This document shows positions 55,333-64,000 of a DNA stretch of 64,000 bases, one piece after another (the first letter of the stretch is position 1; each line of letters opens with the position of its first letter). The stretch is from Gyrodactylus bullatarudis (taxonomy: Eukaryota; Platyhelminthes; Monogenea; Gyrodactylidea; Gyrodactylidae). The position numbers and the translations under genes are program-made. Below the pieces are notes generated by a model that worked only from the letters and a program-made list of their open reading frames with translations, searched no databases and was not told the origin of the DNA. Location of the stretch: NCBI GenBank assembly GCA_012064415.1, contig SSNU01000221.1, forward strand, positions 98,876 through 162,875. The letters run 5' to 3'.

Positions 55333-56451
55333 TTCAGGAAGACACATTTTAAATAGTTCAATTTTCACTTTTCCCTGCAACACCTTTTGGGCGTTTGATG
55401 CAAACTTCCAAGCTGCATTTGGATACTTCCAGAACACATTTTTCAAAATATCATCAAAATGTATTCTCAAATCTTCACAGTTATTGAATGCGAATAAATA
55501 GAGACCTTTTGCTTTCTCTAATTCTGCATAGTCCTTGTTAATTTCAAGGCTTTCAATAGTCTTCTCAGCACATTCCTTAGATGAACAGCTTAGGCCAAAC
55601 AGAATTTTCGGTTCCTTTGGCCCGTTCATCAAATGTTCAACAGTCCGCACGATTCTATCCTTGGTAAGACCATGAACGTTTGTATTTATAAATAAAGAAA
55701 TGTTTGAGTGACAGTGATACGAGCTCTTTATCCCCTCGTGTATAATCTCATCTAGGCTATCGGAATCTATGATCAGCTGTTTAATCATCTCGTCTTCGGT
55801 TTTCGTCCACAATTCTGGCTGGTACAAATCGTTTGCTGTGATGAGTTTATTTCGTTTGAGAAAGTTCTTCTCAAAGTAAGATTTTATCCTCTGATCTTCC
55901 TTCAAGTCAGTAGAAACATTCGTAATCAAATCCAAGGTATTGACAGAATTTGCAACTTCTTTCAAGACCTTGGGATGATTATTTTTTAATTTCTTATAAT
56001 CAGGAAACTTGTAATGTAAATGTGAAAGAGGAAACTTGTCAGAGAATTTCTTTTTGAATATTTCAAAGATTTGAATTCGTAGTTTCGACTCGTTCATCTT
56101 CCAAGGCAAAATTTCATGGAGAACTGTCTCCAAGGCAATTCTCTTGTATAAAGAAATGTTTCTCATCTTCTTCATGAATGAGCACAAATCATCTTCCTCA
56201 TAGTCAGGGATCAAACTTTGATCAGGAATGAAAGAATGACATACAAGGTGAATGGACACTTTTATTCTAGACTGAAGAGAAATGCTGCGTTTTATCCTTT
56301 TACTCGTGTTGACGATCACTTTCTTCAATAGGGATGAAGTCAAGATAATAAATTTGTTAATTAGAGCAACTAGGATATCAATCAGGAGGGGAAATATCGA
56401 TATAAGGTATAGCATTCTTTTTGTAATAAAATCAAATTCGAAATTTTCCAA
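55333..56451 (-). CDS. large exon of an unrecognised gene, possible membrane protein
   Basis: Minus strand, 373 codons between an acceptor (AAAACCTAG|TTGGAAAAT) and a donor (CCTGAA|GTAAGTTTTT), phase 0 at both ends. No start codon at the 5' edge, so an upstream exon is expected; alternatively translation begins at the internal RMLYLI methionine. Residues about 14-40 (LYLISIFPLLIDILVALINKFIILT) are hydrophobic enough for one membrane span or signal anchor. The rest is charged and soluble-looking: VLHEILPWKMNESKLRIQIF, LFINTNVHGLTKDRIVRTVE, ILFGLSCSSKECAEKTIESL, YPNAAWKFASNAQKVL. No family was recognised. Confidence 0.55.
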
Positions 56452-57035
56452 CTAGGTTTTTAATATGCAGAGAAATTGCATTTATGATTTATGAAATTTA
56501 AACAAAATTCGATTTTTAAATATATTTACTATTGCTACTTACTAACAAGTAGTAACATCATTAATAATTTTTAAAAAAAATATTGTGAATAATTCACTGT
56601 ATTCATTAATTCATTGGATTTAAATTACAATTGCAATGAAATAAAAGTAAAATAGATGTAAAAGATATTTTTAAACCAAATGCAATTTTCTTCATCACTC
56701 TTATGGCCAGTTGAAGTTTTATCGTGAATGTCTTGATTTGTGAAAATATTTTCTTCAATCAATAAAAGCTTGCATGTTAGTGGGAAAAGGAATTGAATAT
56801 GCATTATAATTCGAATGTTATGAATTTCATTAAATGATTTTAAAAATCTCACATCTAAGTCTAAATAAATAGGAAAAATAGAGTTAATGGTTGAAAAAAT
56901 AGCCAATTTTACTCTTTTATATTCAAGTTAGGAAATTAAATTGGATTTTATTTGCTATAGTTTTATTGAAAATATAAAAAAATATTCATTAAAAAATAAT
57001 CTTGATGCTCCTCTATTCACCTTTTGGTGGAATTT
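56452..57035. other. gap between HES-like gene and the unrecognised gene
   Basis: No supported gene; contains the 3' flank of the HES-like gene (minus-strand AATAAA near 56940-57000). Confidence 0.4.
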
Positions 57036-57821
57036 CTATACCTGCCACGGTTGCCAGACTCTATTGGTGAAATCAATGGGGATTTCCTGGTTTGGCTCGC
57101 ATTTATTCGTTGTGGATAAACTTTCATCTTTCATTGGACTTTGGGTATCTCCTAATCCGATAGCCAAGATTTGCTCGATAAATTCAACAGCATATTGCAG
57201 AATATCAGCTCGTTCTAATTTTCGGCCATTCTGTAAATTAAGAAATTTATATATAATTTTATACACAGTTGAAATAAACCTAATTGAAAAAAATGAGTAT
57301 TTACTATTTTTTCGAGTCAGGAAAAAATTTATTTTTCGAATTTCATGATGTAATAAGGCAATTAGTTGTGGAAATTAGAAAAATTTTCTGAAAAAATCCT
57401 ATATGATCAAAAATAGGCCGAATTTTGAAAATGCACCAAATTTACATTTTTTCAACTTTCGAATCTAAATATTTTTATCGATATCAAAGATCTGAAGCAG
57501 TTAAATGCAGATAGTCGATATCAGCATTAGACAAAGAAGAGATTTTTGAAAAAAAGTAAATTCTCATCTTCATGTTAACTAGGTTTATAAAATTAATCAT
57601 AAAATAATTATGATTCTAAAAGAATGTTTAAAACTAAAGTTGTAAAAGTCTGAGATTGAAAAGTCGTAACTCACATCCTTTCTCACATTTTTGTCGATCA
57701 ATAACTCTTTAATTCGATCGATAGACTTGTTTATTCTCTCCCTACGTTTCCTCTCCAGTAACGGCTTTGGTGGTTTTGATAGTTTACTAGGAAATTTTTC
57801 AGTCGATGAAATCATCTTCAT
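57036..57821 (-). CDS. short HES/E(spl)-like bHLH repressor
   Basis: Exon 1 is 57821-57675 (49 codons) and exon 2 is 57230-57036 (64 codons plus stop); phase 0, GTGAGT...TTTACAG. The total is only 113 residues. The basic region and helix 1 read KPPKPLLERKRRERINKSID then RIKELL, with the proline typical of HES factors. Helix 2 is NGRKLERADILQYAVEFIEQ. The C-terminus is FTNRVWQPWQV, a variant of the WRPW Groucho-binding tetrapeptide followed by two extra residues. The Orange domain normally found between bHLH and WRPW is missing, and only about 30 residues separate them. It should be a nuclear, Notch-responsive repressor by family, but the altered tail makes Groucho recruitment uncertain. Confidence 0.85.
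57282..57590. mobile_element. F2-family MITE inside the HES-like intron
   Basis: Ends are inverted: CCTAATTGAAAAAAATGAG on the left and, read inward, CCTAGTTAACATGAAGATGAG on the right. Internal blocks (AAAAAATTTATTTTTCGAAT, TTTGAAAATGCACCAAATTT, AGTTAAATGCAGAT, GATATCAGCATTAGACAAAG) are shared with 19690-20200. It fills about 310 of the 444 intron bases. Confidence 0.65.
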
Positions 57822-57870
57822 AACTAGAGATATTTTTGAAGAGAAAACTTGAGTTTTTTCTATTTATATC
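57822..57870 (-). promoter_or_regulatory. core promoter of the HES-like gene
   Basis: TATAAATAG at 57868-57860 (minus strand) is a consensus TATA box about 40 bases before the ATG, implying a 5' UTR of only about 15 bases. An E-box CACGTG lies further upstream at 58147-58152 and an N-box CACAAG near 58022. No clear Su(H) site (GTGGGAA) was found. Confidence 0.6.
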
Positions 57871-58430
57871 CCTTGGTTCCTGCCCCAAGCAGATACATCA
57901 TCCAATCTATACATAGACCATAGATTTTTGATGGGTTTGCTGATGTAGTCGATTCTCATTGGTTCGTTAAAAGGTAGGGAAATTTTTATTTCAATGTGAC
58001 ACTTCCACTTACACACGCTGTGCACAAGCAATGTTTACCTTTTTTCACCTAGGATGTTTTTTTTGATGTTGAATATCGGGGGATGGGGCAGCAATATAAT
58101 TATGAACATGATTTCACAATGTCATGGAATTCTTAAACAAATAAAACACGTGTCCAATAGGGTTGTCGAACTATTGTCATTTGTTTTCTTTCCGTGTTTC
58201 AATAACAACAATAAATCATTCATGTGGACGTAGGAACCACTTGGGAAATTCAGTGTCTTTGAATCATTCACAATTTTTTTCACTGTGATGGTTCAGTCGA
58301 TCATTTTTGACCACTTGAAATTTTCATTTCGTGATTTATTGGTTTAATTGTTAATTTCTGAAAACTTACAATGCATACTTTTATCACTACTGGACCCCGC
58401 TCTTCTTCGAAAAACTAGCAAAAGTTTTTT
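57871..58430. other. upstream region of the HES-like gene
   Basis: No gene. Contains the distal E-box and N-box mentioned for the promoter. Confidence 0.4.
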
Positions 58431-58813
58431 TTTGTTAGAAAATAAATCTGTATTTAAAATGAATTATAATGAGTAAATAAAAAATGGTTAAAAATCATCG
58501 AGATGTTTTTAGAACAAAATAATACATAAATCTAATAAGTAATTCAATAAACATTCTGGTTTCTAGTGAAGATCTGGATAAAGGAGAGAATGAGTATAAT
58601 CTAACTTCTTACGAATATTTTGCATTATAGATTTTATGCATTTAGGATTATCACAGTCGTAAATTTTATACTTATCATTGATTGATTCATAAGATGAAAG
58701 TAGAAAAGATTTTCTATAGGATTGATGTCTAAAGTTTTAAAAAAAGTTATAATTATGCTCGATCGGAGAAGAAGTTACTAGGAAATTTTTTATAATAAAA
58801 TTTTCTAACAAAA
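58431..58813 (-). pseudogene. LINE 3' end, minus strand
   Basis: Starts with TTTTTTTTTGTTAGAAAATA (complement of the A-rich LINE tail). The reading complements the CDN...L.SI..IRSK-type coding tail seen at 32566, here eroded. A plus-strand tail TTTTCTAACAAAAAAAA closes the other side at 58795-58813, so the piece is bracketed by two inverted tails. Confidence 0.55.
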
Positions 58814-58974
58814 AAAATATAATCATATCTTCGAACCCAAAGAGGCTGAAGACCTTAGGCTAGAATCCGAGAATTATATGATTAAAAAGGGGAATAGCCA
58901 ATATAGAAATTTACTTTGAATTCCTTCAATATTTATTATTAGAAATTTTCAGAATCTTCTTCTATTTACTTCTA

Positions 58975-59790
58975 TTCTAATTTTAAAAATATTCACTCTG
59001 GCGTTCCTCAAGGTTCATCTCTTGGCCCTCTTCTCTTCAATCTTTGTATCTCTGATATTAAGCTACCTTGTAACATCGGGAAAATGTTCAAGTATGCTGA
59101 TGATTAACAATTATTTCTTAAAATTAACAATTACTTTTCTTCTCTCAAAATTGATCTGGGTAAAATGGGTCTAGAAGTAAACAGATCTAAATGCAAAATA
59201 TTTTTGCCTAACCAAGCTCTCTTCTATCCAATTTGTTGATGGACTTAGGTTTCGAGATAACTTCATCTTTAAAAATCTCTCCGCTGTCTAAGCTAGGTTT
59301 TATCAATTCTATAATCTATGTTATCAATAGATATTCTTCTTCTTATGAGCTAAGAATTAAAGAATTAATAAATGTTATGTTCTCCCGCATTTAGATTACT
59401 TCTCCCCCACATTACAAATTTTTGCTCCCTAACCTTGGAAAGAATTCAATATAGGTTTCTCCATGCTTGCTTTCCATCGATCGACTCTTATAATTCTCTT
59501 ATTGCTATATCTGGTCTAGACCCAGTCTGGCTTAGAAGAACAGCTTTTATTGTAATAACTTTCACTTCACTCTCCTCGCCTGAAATTAAGAATTACTATT
59601 TAAGAAACCCCTCATATTGGTATCATTTTCTTCTCAAATATTACAATTATCTATAAATTGAGTTTTCCTTAGAGAATTGTGATAACCTTTTTGACTTGAG
59701 GTCGATTATGTCTCACCTAAGGTCTAAGCTTGACTACACAAAATCTCTTCTTTACTCTAATCTTCATTTGGCTGAATAAGTCCTCTGATA
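58975..59790 (+). pseudogene. LINE reverse-transcriptase fragment
   Basis: Reading from about 58995: SGVPQGSSLGPLLFNLCISD (RT motif B), then FKYADD with a stop directly after (motif C). GLEVNRSKCKIFLPNQ, the post-RT segment LERIQYRFLHACFPSIDSYN, SGLDPVWLRR, and the family coding tail DLRSIMSHLRSKLDYTKSLL follow. Many frameshifts and stops. Motif style fits jockey/CR1-like non-LTR retrotransposons. Confidence 0.75.
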
Positions 59791-60099
59791 ATGAGACCTT
59801 TTATGTTCAATAAAATTTAACCTTGTATCTGTGAGATAAACGTTTGAACTGAAGAATCAACTGTTTTCTGTTCCTAGTTCCCTTTTTGAACAGCTGATAT
59901 TAAAAGTGGTCGTTGAACCGGATTCTGCTGAAGTGCATTGGGTTGGCGTGCTGCCTGCACTAGCTTGGGGATCAAGATCAGTTTGAACTTTATTAAAACC
60001 TCAAATCACCTTGAATTTATTATTATTTTTTTGTATCATATGACTTAATTTCAATATAATGTTTTCATTTCAAAAAAAAAATTTCTGTTAAAAAATATA

Positions 60100-60455
60100 A
60101 TTTAATAAACTTATCCTATGATTTCAATATTCTATTATCTTGCTTTAATTTACTCTTTACTAAGTATGACTTATCTGATTGTCAGAACCTTACTGATCTT
60201 AAATCAGTTATGGTTCATATAAGATGTAAAATTGACTAGTCAAAATCTTTCCTTTATACTCCCCTTCACTAACCAGGTGACGAATCGAATTACTTTTCAG
60301 ACTATTCTCACTTTCAAAATTTACTATTGACTCTATACATTAAACCTGCTTTTTCAATTTTTATTCCGATATATATTTATATTATTCTATAATCAGATTA
60401 TATTATTGCCATATTTTGTATACTTAACTTTTAAATATAAGAACTTAGTTAGAAC
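60100..60455 (+). pseudogene. LINE 3' end, plus strand
   Basis: YDLSDCQNLTDLKSVMVHIR then a stop and SKSFLYTPLH repeat the coding tail of the family. The unit ends in TTAGTTAGAACAAAAAAAT near 60440-60465. It follows the 58975-59790 copy in the same direction. Confidence 0.65.
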
Positions 60456-60469
60456 AAAAAAATATATCC

Positions 60470-61100
60470 AATGGATATTAAGATCAGTTTCTACCGGCAA
60501 AATATTTTTATGAACATGTTCAATTTGACATGAATAAATTTTCCCATGAAATATGACAATCGTGGTTAAAAAAGGGCTTGCAATTCGATTGACTCAATAT
60601 GGAAAGATGGCATTCTATCATGAACTTTTCAGTAAGGTCAAAGTAAGTAGTTTATATCGACTAAATGATACTCATGGGAAACAGAGAATTCAAAAAAAAC
60701 AAAATAATTTATTCACCATCCATATGTTGTGGATAGAGTGTATTCTAAAACAAATCTGTTAATCACCTGGTTATGAAGGTAGGAAAGGAGGAGTGTTTTT
60801 GTCTCATAGATCTGATATGAATAAATTAAGATTTTCAGATCAATTCAGTGAATAAATTTTTTGGACATTAAATTAATAATTATTATCATTAATGCTTGAT
60901 GATTATGAATAATATGAAATAAGTAAAAAGAGATTTGAACGATAATATTTTCGAACTTCATCAAGAATATAAACAGGTGAGTTTAGAACCTAACTTAAAA
61001 TAGAGGTTTTTTAAATCTTGAGCAACCTTTAAAATTATTATATGATGAGTATTATATTTTTTTTGTTAGACAAAAATCTTATATTGAATTGAAATATAGA
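60470..61100. other. stretch without a recognised gene
   Basis: A 69-codon plus frame (60553-60762) has no recognised family. TTTTTTTTGTTAGACAAAAA near 61060 is another LINE-type tail in minus orientation. Confidence 0.35.
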
Positions 61101-61102
61101 TA

Positions 61103-61909
61103 TGTTACGTTCAAAGTGGAAACTCGAAACTTCCATTGTGTACAGTGTACAACTAATTGGTCAATGTGGAAACTCGGTGTACATATTGAACGGTTGATGG
61201 CGTAGACTTTGAATATAATGATTAAACTTACAATGTGTACACTGTTCACTTTATGTTATGGAAATAATTCTCATCTATTTTAAGAATGGTCTTAAGGTCT
61301 TTTAATTTAAGAAAAGCTCGAATATAATATTATTTTATTTATTATTACATGAAAAACTTTATAGGACCTAGAACTTTATTTCTTCTGCATTTCCACCTAT
61401 TTGACAGGCATTCAGTGGCACAATCAGACCTCAACAATGTTGAGTCAAGATTCCATGGTCCCATGAAAATGAAGCTTCCTTTAAGGCAATTTGGATAGAT
61501 AGAGAATCTCTATGAGAAATCCTTCAGGGACTTCTTCGCGATTTTCAAGAGGTTCTCATCTTGATTTAATAACATTTTGGAGACTTAAGTTAAGACTTAT
61601 GGGTTACATAAGACGAATACATTGTGCTCGAAAACTTGAAACTTAATCGAAGGGTAAAACATATACTTTTTCTTAGTTGAATGCACAAACCAATTGATAT
61701 CTGCATGCGATTATTAGAAACTGCTATTTATTCAACAAAATTGGGTTTTAAACTTGGAATTAAAGATTTTAAAAAATTTTCCAGTTTACACATTGTATTG
61801 TACACCATCAATCGTTCAATGAGTACAGCGAGTTTCCACATTGACCAATTAGTTGTACAGTGTACAACACTGAACGTTCAGTGTGTGAGTTTCCACTTTG
61901 AACGTAACA
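61103..61909. mobile_element. TIR element with TGTTACG ends
   Basis: 807 bp. The outer ends TGTTACGTTCAAAGTGGAAA are inverted copies, and the arms run for about 140 bases with a few indels. Within each arm CAAAGTGGAAACTC and CAATGTGGAAACTC form a direct repeat, and GTACAGTGTACAAC(TAATTGG) is shared. The interior (61250-61760) shows no recognised protein. TGTTA termini recall the Ginger ends in this window, but no clean target duplication is seen. Confidence 0.75.
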
Positions 61910-61920
61910 GAATTTTTTGA

Positions 61921-62490
61921 CTAAAAGCAAATCTCCGATCCCAAAAGGGGGTTTAGACCAGAGACCAATATTAGTGAATTGTACGAGTCAATATGAGGAA
62001 ATAGAGAGTGTAAAAACCTATATTGAACACGTTGGATAGTTAGGCATTGAGATTGATTTAAATTGGGTAAGAGAGGAAAAATATAGTCAAAAAGTGGAAA
62101 GACCAGTGATTTGTAAGCTTTTAGTCTTACATCACTGGATTTAAATAATTTCCTAATTGTAAAAATAATAGAATTAATTCTAGGGAGATTAGCTAGAGGA
62201 TTTAATTTTAAACTAGACGATATACTGAAACCAAGGTCTGAAAAAAAGATCTGACAAAAAAATAGAAGTGAAGGAGACAATTTCTCCAGGAAGTAGAAGC
62301 GATTCCATGAGGATTGCAGGAAGAGCAGATGGGAGCATTATTTTGCATTTATCTCTATAGAGCCCCATCGACTCGAGGGAATCTTTAAGAAGCGAGAAGT
62401 TATGATTTATTTTAACAATGTCTAAATCAGATTTATAAGACTCTGACGAGTTTTTTTGAATTTCGCTTGTTAGGTGCTTTTTCGATTTTC
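61921..62490 (-). pseudogene. LINE reverse-transcriptase thumb fragment
   Basis: Minus strand: SLESMGLYRDKCKIMLPSAL (equivalent of GLEVNRSKCKIFLPNQ at 59165), FSDLGFSISSSLKLNPL, RLKAYKSLVFPLFDYIFPLL, IQRVQYRFLHSLFPHIDSYN, SGLNPL. It is the same LINE family as the plus-strand copy at 58975. Truncated at both ends. Confidence 0.75.
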
Positions 62491-62629
62491 TAAGCTAGTG
62501 AGCGCTAAATTCTCGGTCACAATTTACAATAATTCCACAGGTTCTCTTCAGACTAAACACCGACTTGTTATATTTAAATATATGAAAATTTAGAGAACAT
62601 AATAAAATCTGTACAATAGCATTTTTATT

Positions 62630-62965
62630 TTATTTTTGTTAGAAATAAGTTCTTATATTTAAAATTTTAAATGTACACAAATAAGGTAATAATAAAATCT
62701 GTTTAAGAATAATATACACCAAAATTTTTGAATAAAATGTGAAAATGCAGGTTCCATATATAGTCAATGAATGTAGAAATAGTCTGAAAGGTATTTCGAT
62801 TAGTCATCTGGTTAGTGAAGGGGAGAATAAAGGAGAGATTTTGAATAGTCAATTTTAGATCTGATATGAGCCATAACTGATTTAAGATCAGTAAGGTTCT
62901 GACAATCAAACTTAGTAAAGAGACAATTAAAACAAGATAATAGAACATTGAAATCATATTCATTT
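62630..62965 (-). pseudogene. LINE 3' end, minus strand
   Basis: The tail TTTTTGTTAGAAATAAGTTC (plus strand view) at about 62634, with coding tail FDCQNLTDLKSVMAHIRS, KIDYSKSLLYSPLH read on minus at 62960-62800. Same family as 60100-60455, opposite orientation. Confidence 0.65.
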
Positions 62966-62999
62966 CAGCCGTTCGCGATCAATGAGAGGAGAGGAATGT

Positions 63000-63390
63000 C
63001 TAAGTTCTCGGGACTGTCAGGAATTCATCTAATGTCCGAGTGCCGGTTGGTGCTCTTTTCCTCTGTTTCCCTCTTCTTTTTTGTTGCTTGGGAGAAACCG
63101 ACAAATTCCTTTTCCGTGATGTGGAGGGGGCTTGCAATTCTGGTTGGGAGTAAAATCTCTTACATTCATCATTGTTCTCAGGGGTTATGTGGTTGTCAAG
63201 GGGATTGGAAATGTTAGAGATTGCTTCGATGGGGGTTTCACAACTAGAAGGAGAGTCATTATCAACTAATGTTGAGGTTTGTGTTATGTTCAATATAGTT
63301 TCTGGGCCATCGTTTTCAGATTCTCTTATGGGGTATTTTTGGGTTGAAGTGAAAATTGGTTCGTTTTCGGCAGGTGAATTATCAACTCCT
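63000..63390 (-). pseudogene. probable retrotransposon ORF1-like fragment
   Basis: A minus-strand frame ends in a stop at 63000. It is rich in S/T/P/N/E, with a basic segment STSRKRNLSVSPKQQKRRGK then QRKRAPTGTRTLDEFLTVPRT. Composition suits a nucleic-acid-binding ORF1/gag-type or linker segment. The context (LINE pieces on both sides) suggests a transposon origin. No domain was recognised. Confidence 0.45.
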
Positions 63391-63399
63391 GTTATATCA

Positions 63400-63837
63400 G
63401 TTGATGACTTTAAAAACATTAAATATTGCAAAAACCCCAATAGAATTGATTCTAAATTTAATTCCTTGAATCTATTAAATTCCCATTCCAATAACTTCTT
63501 AATTAATTTATGTAGTTATTTGAATATTTGTATTAGTAATTGTTTCATCCCTGAGGATTGGCTCATAGTTAAAATTATTCCAATCCCTAAAATTAAAAAA
63601 TACTCTGATTTCTCTCATCTGCGTCCTATCTCATCTCTAAATGTCTTTCTATCTATTATTGACCGATTTTTAACTACTGAAATCAAGTCCGCATTGTCAA
63701 CGCCTTTCCCTGATTGTTCTCAGCATGGTTTTCTATCGGGCAGAAATACCTCCAGTAATCTACTCAGTTGTCTCGATAATTCCCTCCCTCTTTTAAAATC
63801 AAAGTCTTATTTATTAATCCATTACCTTGATATTTAG
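63400..63837 (+). pseudogene. LINE reverse-transcriptase N-terminal fragment
   Basis: ISNCFIPEDWLIVKIIPIPK, SHLRPISSLNVFLSIIDRFL, SQHGFLSGRNTSSNLLSCLD are RT fingers/palm motifs (P..W....+.P+.K......RPIS......K...R, Q.GF..G..T...L) of jockey/CR1-like LINEs. The frame stops at the position of motif A (HYLDI then a stop), so the catalytic core is missing. It joins head-to-head with the minus-strand fragment at about 63395. Confidence 0.75.
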
Positions 63838-63859
63838 GAATTATATAAGAAGATATATT

Positions 63860-64000
63860 TAAAACCAAATGCGCATTTCTCAAAGGATCATCAGTGGTCT
63901 CTCTTTGAAAATGATAAAAGTTAAATTTGAATGAAAAATAATAATTTACAAATTTTGAAAGAAATAGTAAATGTTAAAGAATATAAGAGTCATGAGTGGA
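63860..64000. repeat. dispersed repeat R1, copy 3 (cut by window end)
   Basis: CATCAGTGGTCTCT, AATGATAAAAGTTAAAT, TTTGAAAGAAATAGTAAA and AATATAAGAGT match 8900-9015. The full length is unknown because the window ends. Confidence 0.6.

Overview
This is AT-rich eukaryotic nuclear DNA from an animal. GT-AG introns are mostly 50-450 bp, and the genes include a cytoskeletal/muscle-type actin, a neuronal syntaxin-1, an E(spl)/HES-type bHLH factor, RanGAP1 and a Derlin. The gene set and repeat load fit an arthropod, possibly a crustacean such as a copepod. That identification is inference from gene flavour only and has not been tested. No prokaryotic operons, rRNA, tRNA or CRISPR arrays were seen.

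Layout. Positions 1-21.8 kb are gene-poor and full of transposon remains: a piggyBac relic, three Penelope-like element (PLE) copies (one with a 505-codon open frame), a Ginger-type element with ~240-bp inverted repeats sitting inside a PLE copy, a MULE relic, and several MITE families. Positions 21.8-26.3 kb hold two co-directional ciliary-type genes on the minus strand (a short CFAP144/FAM183-like gene and DRC2/CCDC65) and a two-exon actin gene whose upstream region has a TATA box, CCAAT boxes and CArG boxes. A hAT element (28.9-30.7 kb) has terminal repeats, an 8-bp target duplication and a transposase broken by one frameshift. Positions 35.1-42.2 kb are a compact gene island: RANGAP1 (-) is divergent from TM2D2 (+), which is followed within ~100 bp by a PAGR1-like gene (+). 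That gene is convergent with a Derlin (-), which is divergent from syntaxin-1A (+). Positions 43-55 kb are again repeat-rich, with two orphan coding exons, a 493-bp MULE derivative with a perfect 9-bp duplication, a Tc1/mariner relic, piggyBac-type TTAA MITEs, and a 1.46-kb element whose two 256-bp inverted repeats flank an assembly gap of 918 N. Positions 55.3-57.9 kb hold an unrecognised large exon and a very short HES-like gene with a MITE in its intron. Positions 58.4-64 kb are broken LINE copies in both orientations plus an 807-bp inverted-repeat element.

Working relations. The host genes do not form one pathway. Two gene pairs (DRC2 with the CFAP144-like gene; TM2D2 with the PAGR1-like gene) show a poly(A) signal of the first gene closely followed by a 3' splice acceptor before the second. 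This resembles operons resolved by spliced-leader trans-splicing. The best candidates for undescribed biology are these operon-like pairs, the gap-flanking 256-bp TIR element, the Ginger element caught inside a PLE with its empty site recoverable, and the HES-like protein reduced to a bHLH plus a WQPW tail.
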